Origin: Corynebacterium spheniscorum
GTDB taxonomy: Bacteria > Actinomycetota > Actinomycetes > Mycobacteriales > Mycobacteriaceae
DNA length: 47,616 bases
Direction of reading: 5' to 3'
NCBI RefSeq assembly: GCF_900113445.1
Contig: NZ_FOPJ01000017.1
Location: 1 to 47,616, forward strand
The notes beneath the pieces were generated by a model that was not told the origin of the DNA, made no database searches, and was given only the letters and a program-made list of their open reading frames with translations. Of the stretch, positions 42,590-47,616 are shown one piece after another (position 1 is the stretch's first letter; each line of letters begins with the position of its first letter). The position numbers and the translations under genes were made by a program.

Positions 42590-43948
42590 ATGACCGCTCC
42601 ACACAAAACACAAAAAACACAAACAGCACAAACGAATCAGACCGCAGAAACGCCCGAGCAACCCCCAAAGCCCGCCTGGTGGCATAACTTCGGCGCCCAG
42701 ATCCTCATTGGCCTGGTCATCGGCATTATCTTCGGCCTTTTCGCCCGCCACTATTCCGCTGGCACCGACGCCCTCGCTCAGATCGCGCAGGCCTCCGGCA
42801 CCCTCCTCGGCGGGCTTGGCAGCGCCTATGTACAGCTTCTTCGCATCATGGTGGTCCCCCTGGTCTTCACCGCGGTCGTCACCTCCGTCGCGCAATTACG
42901 CCAGGTCACCAATGCCGCCAAACTCGCAGTTTCCACCCTCATCTGGTTCGCCATTACTGCGTTCTTCTCAGTCCTGGCCGGTATTGGCGTTGCGCTACTG
43001 ATCAACCCCGGCATCGGCGCGCACCTCGATCTCGCCGCCACCAAGGAGCCCAGCACCAGCGGCTCCTGGCTCGCCTTCTTCCAATCCGTCCTACCCACCA
43101 ATATTTTCGGCATCGGCGCCACCCTCAACACCGACCACGTCGCCATTAACTTCAATGTGCTGCAAATCTTGGTGATCTCGCTGGCCATCGGCATTGCCGC
43201 CGTCAAAGCCGGCAAAGACGCCGAACCTTTCCTCAAAGTCGCCGAATCCCTGCTGAAGATCGTGCAGGTCATCCTCTGGTGGATCATCCGCCTCGCCCCC
43301 ATCGGCACTGCCGCCCTCATTGGCCACGCGGTCGCACATTATGGCTGGAATGCCATCGGCTCGCTCGGCACATTCACCATCGCCATCTACCTCGGCCTCG
43401 CAGTGGTTCTCCTCATCATCTACCCAGTAGTCCTGGCCTACCACCGCCTGCCCATCCTTGAGTTCTACCGACGCGTCTGGCCGGTCACCTCCCTTGGTTT
43501 CCTCACGCGCTCCTCCCTCGGCGTCATGCCCGTCACCCAACGCATCGCCGAAGAAAAACTCGGCGTACCCAGGGAATATGCCTCTTTCGCCATTCCCCTA
43601 GGCTCCACCACCAAGATGGATGGCTGCGCCTCCATCTACCCCGCCATCGCCGCCGTTTTCGTCGCCCAATTCTTCGGCATCGCCTTAAGCCCGGTCGACT
43701 ACCTGCTCATTATCGCGGTCTCGGTCCTCGGTTCCGCCGCCACCGCCGGCACTACCGGAGCCATCGTCATGCTCACTCTTACGCTGTCCACCCTCGGCCT
43801 CCCGCTCGCCGGCGCCGGCCTCCTGCTGGCCATCGACCCCATCTTGGATATGGGTCGTACCGCCGTGAATGTCACCGGCCAGGCGCTTGTCAGCGTGGTG
43901 GTCGCCCGCCGCGCCGGCATCCTCGATGAGGCCAGCTGGGATCACTAG
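42590..43948 (+). CDS. Dicarboxylate/amino acid:cation symporter (DAACS/SLC1-like)
   Basis: The 452-residue membrane protein belongs to the glutamate/dicarboxylate symporter fold. It has a polar 30-residue N-terminus, eight helices with two re-entrant hairpins, LTRSSLGVMPVT as the HP1 serine-rich loop and PLGSTTKMDGCASIYPAI replacing the usual NMDGTA motif. This variant (KMDGC) makes substrate prediction difficult: glutamate, dicarboxylates or cystine are all possible. AAGGAG is present 15 bases upstream of the ATG. It is followed ten bases later by the aldehyde dehydrogenase gene, indicating an operon. Confidence 0.85.
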   Translation: MTAPHKTQKTQTAQTNQTAETPEQPPKPAWWHNFGAQILIGLVIGIIFGLFARHYSAGTDALAQIAQASGTLLGGLGSAYVQLLRIMVVPLVFTAVVTSVAQLRQVTNAAKLAVSTLIWFAITAFFSVLAGIGVALLINPGIGAHLDLAATKEPSTSGSWLAFFQSVLPTNIFGIGATLNTDHVAINFNVLQILVISLAIGIAAVKAGKDAEPFLKVAESLLKIVQVILWWIIRLAPIGTAALIGHAVAHYGWNAIGSLGTFTIAIYLGLAVVLLIIYPVVLAYHRLPILEFYRRVWPVTSLGFLTRSSLGVMPVTQRIAEEKLGVPREYASFAIPLGSTTKMDGCASIYPAIAAVFVAQFFGIALSPVDYLLIIAVSVLGSAATAGTTGAIVMLTLTLSTLGLPLAGAGLLLAIDPILDMGRTAVNVTGQALVSVVVARRAGILDEASWDH

Positions 43949-43958
43949 GCTGGCGCTT

Positions 43959-45344
43959 ATGAGCACTCCCGACATCCCCCGCCTCCTTAGCGCCCAAGCC
44001 CGCTGGGCGCAGGTCCCCCTCAAAGAACGCGCCGCGATTCTCCTTCGCCTTCACGATCTCGTGCTCGATCGCCAAGACGAACTCATGGACGCCATCCAGG
44101 CCGACACCCACAAGAATCGTCGCAGCGCCTTCGAGGAGGTCATGGATGTCGCCATCACCGCCCGCTACTACGCCCACCGCGGCCCCACGCTGCTGCGCCC
44201 CCGCCGCGCCCGCGGTGCCCTTCCGCTGCTCACCCGCACCGAAGTCACGCGCGAGCCGCTCGGCATTATCGGCATCATTTCCCCCTGGAATTACCCCCTT
44301 ACCCTCACTCTTTCCGAGATGCTCCCGGCTCTTATGGCCGGCAACGCCATCCTCCTCAAACCCGATGAATTGGGCATGCGCACTGCCCGCCTGGGGATTG
44401 CTTTGCTCTCCGAGATCGGCATTCCACGCGATCTCATTCAGGTGCTCGAGGGAGGGGCTGAGGCAGGCACTGCGGTCGCGAATAACGCGAGTTTCTTGAT
44501 GTTCACCGGTTCCACCCGCACCGCCCGCAAGGTAGCCGCAACCACCGGTCCGCGGCTGATTGGCCTCGCCGCGGAACTCGGTGGCAAGAACCCCATGATC
44601 ATCGCCGAAGATGCTGACATCGAACTCGCCGCACACCAAGCCATCAACGCGTGCTTCAGCAATAGCGGCCAGCTCTGCGTCTCTATTGAAAGAATCCTGC
44701 TGCACCGCAGCATCGCCACCGAGTTCACCGAGCGTTTCCTCGCACTCATCAAGAACATGAACATCGGCCCGGGCCCCGGCTGGGATATCGACATGGGTGG
44801 CCTGATCACCCCCGCGCACCTGCAGCATGTCGACGCCTTCGTTCGCGATGCTCGTGAGCAAGGCGCCGAAATTCTTTGCGGTGGTCATGCTCTCCCCGAG
44901 CTAGGCGATACCTTCTATGCCCCGACAGTGCTGCGCAATGTCCCCGAGTCCGCCAAGCTTTATCGCAATGAAGTCTTCGGTCCCGTCGTCTACCTCGAGA
45001 CCGTCGCCAGCCACGCCGAGGCCATTGCGCGTGCCAATGACTCCGACTTCGGCTTAAATGCCAGTGTTTTTGGGAGCCGCGCTACCGCCTGGTCTATTGC
45101 CAAACAACTCGAAAGTGGCAGCGTCAATATCAACGAAGGCTACGCCGCCACCTGGGGTTCCATTGATGCCCCACACGGTGGGTGGAAGGATTCCGGTCTC
45201 GGCGGTCGACATGGCGCGTCCGGGCTACTCCACTACACTCGCCCGCGCACCATCGCTCACCAGCGCGGCCTCACCCTCGGCGATGGCCTTCCCGCTTCCA
45301 CCATGACCACGCTCCTCAAGCTGGGCAAACACGTCCTTCGCTAA
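43959..45344 (+). CDS. Aldehyde dehydrogenase, succinate-semialdehyde dehydrogenase-like
   Basis: The 461-residue NAD(P)-dependent enzyme has the SPWNYPL cofactor strand, [12 protein letters not shown], catalytic Glu206 in AELGGKNP and nucleophile Cys240 in NSGQLCVS. Its overall form is nearest the succinate-semialdehyde dehydrogenase branch, but substrate is uncertain. A longer frame begins inside the symporter gene at 43869; [10 protein letters not shown] at 43959 is preferred. Co-transcription with the symporter suggests catabolism of an imported compound. It overlaps the convergent bsaP stop by four bases. Confidence 0.85.
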   Translation: MSTPDIPRLLSAQARWAQVPLKERAAILLRLHDLVLDRQDELMDAIQADTHKNRRSAFEEVMDVAITARYYAHRGPTLLRPRRARGALPLLTRTEVTREPLGIIGIISPWNYPLTLTLSEMLPALMAGNAILLKPDELGMRTARLGIALLSEIGIPRDLIQVLEGGAEAGTAVANNASFLMFTGSTRTARKVAATTGPRLIGLAAELGGKNPMIIAEDADIELAAHQAINACFSNSGQLCVSIERILLHRSIATEFTERFLALIKNMNIGPGPGWDIDMGGLITPAHLQHVDAFVRDAREQGAEILCGGHALPELGDTFYAPTVLRNVPESAKLYRNEVFGPVVYLETVASHAEAIARANDSDFGLNASVFGSRATAWSIAKQLESGSVNINEGYAATWGSIDAPHGGWKDSGLGGRHGASGLLHYTRPRTIAHQRGLTLGDGLPASTMTTLLKLGKHVLR

Positions 45345-45577
45345 CGTTCGGCTTCGCTGGAGTCCACCTTCCCATGGCGCGAACATTGCGCCGACCATCC
45401 TTCTGGTCGCACCTGCACCACCATTCTTCTGCCACACAGCGGGCAATAGCGTGGCGCTTCCAACCCGGCCTGCGCTGATGGCGATAACCGTGGCGCACCC
45501 TGCTCCAGGTCCTGCCCGGTATTGGGGTGGAATCGCCAGGGTTGTCCGCCATAAAGCGCGAGGAAAAGGTCGCTCAT
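45341..45577 (-). CDS. bsaP: Biotin synthase auxiliary protein BsaP
   Basis: The 78-residue protein has the features of Bsa[16 protein letters not shown] near the start and [25 protein letters not shown] near the end, with three cysteines that may hold an iron-sulfur cluster or metal. BsaP is known from C. glutamicum as a partner required for biotin synthase activity. Its start overlaps the bioB stop (ATGA), as expected for a coupled pair. Confidence 0.85.
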   Translation of the reverse strand: MSDLFLALYGGQPWRFHPNTGQDLEQGAPRLSPSAQAGLEAPRYCPLCGRRMVVQVRPEGWSAQCSRHGKVDSSEAER

Positions 45578-46587
45578 CAGATAGTGTGCGTCAGTGCCTT
45601 GATCGGCAGCTGGATCTTGCCCAACATATCCAGATCCTTCTCCATGGGTCGACCCAAGGTGGTCAGGTAATTACCTACAATAATGGCATTCATTCCACCC
45701 AATAAGCCCTGCTCAGCACCATCATCGCCCAAGGTCAATTCCCGGCCACCAGCAAAGCGCAGCGTCGTCTTCGGCATCGCCATCCGGAAGGCCGCAATAG
45801 CTCGCAACGCATCCGCAGAACTGAGCAATTCCTGATTCTCCAAGGGCGTACCCGGGCGGGGATCCAAGAAATTCATTGGCACCTCTTCGGGCTCCACCTC
45901 AGCCAACTGCACCGCAAACTCGGCACGTTGCTCAATGCTTTCCCCCATGCCCAAGATGCCACCTGAGCACACTTCCAACCCTGCTTCGCGAATCAGCTCC
46001 AAGGTTTCTCGGCGGGACTCCCAAGAGTGCGTGCTCACCACCTTCGGGAAGTAGGATCGCGCGGTCTCCAGGTTGTGGTTATAGCGGTGCGCTCCAGCAG
46101 CTTTGAGGCGCTTGACCTGCTCCCAGGTAAGGATGCCAATCGAGACCGCCACATTAATATCCACTTCAGCCTGGATGGCTGCAATCGCATCTTCCACCTG
46201 GCGCATCAACCGCTCATCCGGGCCCTTAACCGCCGCGACGATACAAAACTCCGTCGCACCGGTTTTTGCCGTTTGCTTCGCAGCTTCAATCAACTCCGCA
46301 ATGTCCAGGTTCACCGAACGAACCGGTGATTCAAAGCGCCCCGACTGCGAGCAAAAATGGCAGTCTTCTGGGCATCCCCCGGTCTTTAAAGAGATAATGC
46401 CTTCAACTTCTACTTCTTCGCCGCACCAGCGCAGACGAACTTCATGGGCAAGCTTCAGGATCTCCGGGATGAAGCGCTCCTCGAGCTTCATAATCTCGAT
46501 GAGATCCGCTTCCTTGAGGCCTTCGCCCTTCTCCAGAGCCAGCTGGCGTGCGCGTTCAAATACTTCGGGGAGTTCAGTGGTGTTCAA
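45577..46587 (-). CDS. bioB: Biotin synthase BioB
   Basis: This radical-SAM enzyme inserts sulfur into dethiobiotin. [13 protein letters not shown] carries the CxxxCxxC cluster motif, and [21 protein letters not shown] and [11 protein letters not shown] are family blocks. The frame is open to ATG 46659 (360 residues), but codons 3-13 of that version fall in a strong hairpin and do not look like BioB. I prefer TTG 46587 (336 residues), preceded by AAGGAAGG 13 bases upstream, which is longer spacing than ideal. A leaderless start at 46659 remains possible because AATAAT lies just before it. bsaP follows with overlap. Confidence 0.9.
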   Translation of the reverse strand: MNTTELPEVFERARQLALEKGEGLKEADLIEIMKLEERFIPEILKLAHEVRLRWCGEEVEVEGIISLKTGGCPEDCHFCSQSGRFESPVRSVNLDIAELIEAAKQTAKTGATEFCIVAAVKGPDERLMRQVEDAIAAIQAEVDINVAVSIGILTWEQVKRLKAAGAHRYNHNLETARSYFPKVVSTHSWESRRETLELIREAGLEVCSGGILGMGESIEQRAEFAVQLAEVEPEEVPMNFLDPRPGTPLENQELLSSADALRAIAAFRMAMPKTTLRFAGGRELTLGDDGAEQGLLGGMNAIIVGNYLTTLGRPMEKDLDMLGKIQLPIKALTHTI

Positions 46588-46622
46588 GGTGAGGGGGCTG
46601 CCTTCCTTAGTGCATGCGGGAC

Positions 46623-46654
46623 GAGGCCCACAAGAAAAATGTTTCTTGGGCCTC
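46623..46654 (-). promoter_or_regulatory. Strong hairpin in the bioB 5' region
   Basis: GAGGCC and CAAGAAA (46623-46637, with a CA bulge) pair with TTTCTTG and GGCCTC (46642-46654) around AATG. It lies between the BioQ-like operator and the bioB ribosome binding site. It may stabilise the leader or control translation; it is not followed by a T-run on the minus strand. Confidence 0.5.
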
Positions 46655-46670
46655 AGCATAGCCGCATTAT

Positions 46671-46683
46671 TGAACGCTGTTCA
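46671..46683. promoter_or_regulatory. BioQ-type operator before bioB
   Basis: TGAAC-GCT-GTTCA (within the 15-bp palindrome TTGAACGCTGTTCAA, 46670-46684) matches the corynebacterial BioQ site TGAAC-N3-GTTAC at nine of ten defined positions and is more symmetrical. It overlaps a possible -10 element (AATAAT, 46671-46666 on the minus strand). BioQ is a TetR-type repressor of biotin genes. Confidence 0.75.
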
Positions 46684-46700
46684 ATATGTCTCCTATGGTG

Positions 46701-47189
46701 CTATTTTGCTTGATCCTCCAACGCCTGGCCAGCGAGGCGCAGGGTCGTCCACTCTTCCATCCGAACCGCCCCCAAGGAGTGATAAAAACCAAGCGCCGGC
46801 GCATTCCAATCCAGGGCCGTCCACTCCAGGCGGCCATAACCACGCTCCACGCAGATCTTCGCTAGATGCCGCATCAGCGCCAGACCGTAGCCACGCCCCC
46901 GTAGCTCTTCGCGGACATAAAGATCCTCGAGCCAGATACCGTGCCGTCCGGTCCAGGTGGAAAAGTTCAAAAACCAGATGGCCATCCCCGCTAAGCGGCC
47001 GCTTTCCGCCTCAGGATCATCAATCACGTGAGCGAACGTCGCCGGATTCTCCCCGAAGAAAAGTTTTCTCAACCCTTCTTCGGTCGCCTCCACCGCATCC
47101 GGTTCGCGTTCATACTCTGCGAGTAGACGGATCAATTCCAGAATTTGAGGGATGTCTTCGGGCGTAGCTTCACGGATCAGGGTGCTCAT
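46701..47189 (-). CDS. GNAT family acetyltransferase (diamine acetyltransferase-like)
   Basis: The 162-residue protein has the GNAT fold: IREATPEDIPQILELIRLLAEYE, then WLEDLYVREELRGRGYGLALM (acetyl-CoA loop RGRGYG) and WNAPALGFYHSLGA. The overall pattern resembles spermidine/diamine N-acetyltransferases; the substrate is not proven. It is upstream of bioB on the same strand, but the BioQ-like operator in the 41-base gap suggests bioB has its own promoter. Confidence 0.85.
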   Translation of the reverse strand: MSTLIREATPEDIPQILELIRLLAEYEREPDAVEATEEGLRKLFFGENPATFAHVIDDPEAESGRLAGMAIWFLNFSTWTGRHGIWLEDLYVREELRGRGYGLALMRHLAKICVERGYGRLEWTALDWNAPALGFYHSLGAVRMEEWTTLRLAGQALEDQAK

Positions 47190-47234
47190 AGAAATGTATT
47201 TAACCCTTCTCTGTCCCCAACTGTGTGTTTTCCC

Positions 47235-47240
47235 TATAAT
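47235..47240 (+). promoter_or_regulatory. -10 element of the 54-residue protein gene
   Basis: A perfect TATAAT lies 49 bases before the start codon of the 54-residue protein. No clear -35 hexamer is seen 16-18 bases upstream, as is common in actinobacteria. Confidence 0.6.
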
Positions 47241-47288
47241 CTTTAGTCGTACCTAACCCCCCAATTCTTAACCTGAGGAGCTAACTTC

Positions 47289-47453
47289 ATGGACGCAATC
47301 CTGGCTGCTTTGAACTTCCTGACCCCCGCCATCGGCCTGGTTCACAATATTGCCGCTGCCGCTGCCGCACTGGCCACCGGTAACCTCCCGGCCCTTGGCT
47401 CCGCTATCGCCAATATTGGTTCTGCTGCCCAGAGCCTCTCCGCGGTTATGTAA
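47289..47453 (+). CDS. 54-residue hydrophobic small protein, possible mycomembrane/porin-like peptide
   Basis: The protein begins MDAILAALNFLTPAIGLVHN and continues with an Ala-rich IAAAAAALATGN and a C-terminal LGSAIANIGSAAQ. It has 54 residues, is almost uncharged, and lacks a conventional signal peptide. GAGGAG lies eight bases before the ATG, TATAAT is upstream and a strong terminator follows 14 bases after the stop. Such small hydrophobic proteins without signal peptide include corynebacterial porins PorA and PorH and related mycomembrane proteins, but I cannot match it to one. Confidence 0.75.
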   Translation: MDAILAALNFLTPAIGLVHNIAAAAAALATGNLPALGSAIANIGSAAQSLSAVM

Positions 47454-47467
47454 CCTTCTACACTCCT

Positions 47468-47496
47468 AGGGCCCAGTCGCCAGACTGGGCCCTTTT
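47468..47496 (+). terminator. Intrinsic terminator after the 54-residue protein gene
   Basis: AGGGCCCAGTC (47468-47478) pairs perfectly with GACTGGGCCCT (47483-47493) around GCCA, followed by TTTT and further pyrimidines. Confidence 0.92.
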
Positions 47497-47505
47497 CCTT
47501 TGCCC

Positions 47506-47530
47506 TGTGGATAAGTTGGCGTTATCCACA
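47506..47530. promoter_or_regulatory. Pair of inverted perfect DnaA boxes
   Basis: TGTGGATAA (47506-47514) and TTATCCACA (47522-47530) are two exact consensus DnaA boxes in inverted orientation with a 7-base spacer (GTTGGCG). dnaA itself is not in the window, so this is either an origin-distal DnaA binding site or the edge of a larger cluster beyond the window end. The last 86 bases show no gene. Confidence 0.75.
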
Positions 47531-47616
47531 GCCTCTGAGCTGGGGTTTTATCTCGTTGTGATGTGTTGTTCGGTTAAGGAAAATGTTTTCGTCATACCCC
47601 TAGACACCCACCTACA

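Overview
The window looks like a chromosomal segment of a mycolic-acid actinobacterium, almost certainly a Corynebacterium. It carries the arabinogalactan cell-wall genes (GlfT1, a Wzm/Wzt-type exporter, DprE1/DprE2, AftA and a single large Emb arabinosyltransferase), an aromatic aminotransferase Pat, and a bioB gene followed by bsaP with a BioQ-like operator. Base composition is moderately GC-rich and genes are tightly packed. No rRNA, phage, CRISPR array or intact insertion sequence was seen. Species cannot be named from the sequence alone.

Layout. 1-7 kb: three minus-strand tRNA sites (Ser-CGA, Arg-ACG, then Ser-GCT plus a second identical Arg-ACG), a CsbD-like stress protein, tadA, tyrA, an SLC13/DASS carrier, mgtE and pat. 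7-10.6 kb: a molybdenum-cofactor block (moaD divergent from moeA-mogA-moaE-moeB/rhodanese). 10.7-16.4 kb: glfT1, a GtrA protein, wzt and wzm, then a PLP-fold protein that appears to lack its lysine and a quinone oxidoreductase. 16.5-18.9 kb: tRNA-Ser(TGA), a pRiA4b ORF-3-like protein, two small proteins, and a gene-poor 0.75 kb stretch that may hold the decayed 3' end of an IS200/IS605-type tnpB. 19-27 kb: dprE1, dprE2, aftA and emb, the decaprenyl-phospho-arabinose and arabinan synthesis genes that work with the galactan genes to the left. 27-37 kb: an M13 peptidase, hrpB, LysE exporter, S4 protein, VOC protein, hydrolase, TauE permease, LppP/LprE-type lipoprotein and AbrB-type permease. 37-47.6 kb: a DUF885 peptidase-like protein, a GNAT-LOG fusion, an extraordinary cysteine-rich protein, a ROK regulator, a DAACS symporter, an aldehyde dehydrogenase, bsaP-bioB, a GNAT acetyltransferase, a 54-residue hydrophobic protein and a pair of inverted DnaA boxes.

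The most unusual locus is 40.2-41.3 kb. It encodes a 213-residue protein with 66 cysteines arranged as about ten CxCxCC blocks, usually followed by X-His. It has a perfect AGGAGG ribosome binding site and its own terminator. A second intrinsic terminator sits in its upstream leader although no annotated gene precedes it on that strand, and the region upstream of that holds several palindromic or metalloregulator-like sites. This reads as a multi-repeat metallothionein-like metal-buffering protein with possible transcription attenuation, which I do not recognise as a described system.

Other points worth attention are a MoeB/rhodanese protein without either zinc-binding CxxC pair, a PLP-fold protein without the Schiff-base lysine inside a conserved cell-wall neighbourhood, two short proteins that may belong to the mycomembrane small-protein class, and a 16-bp perfect operator before the symporter. 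All identifications were made by reading motifs; no database search was possible.
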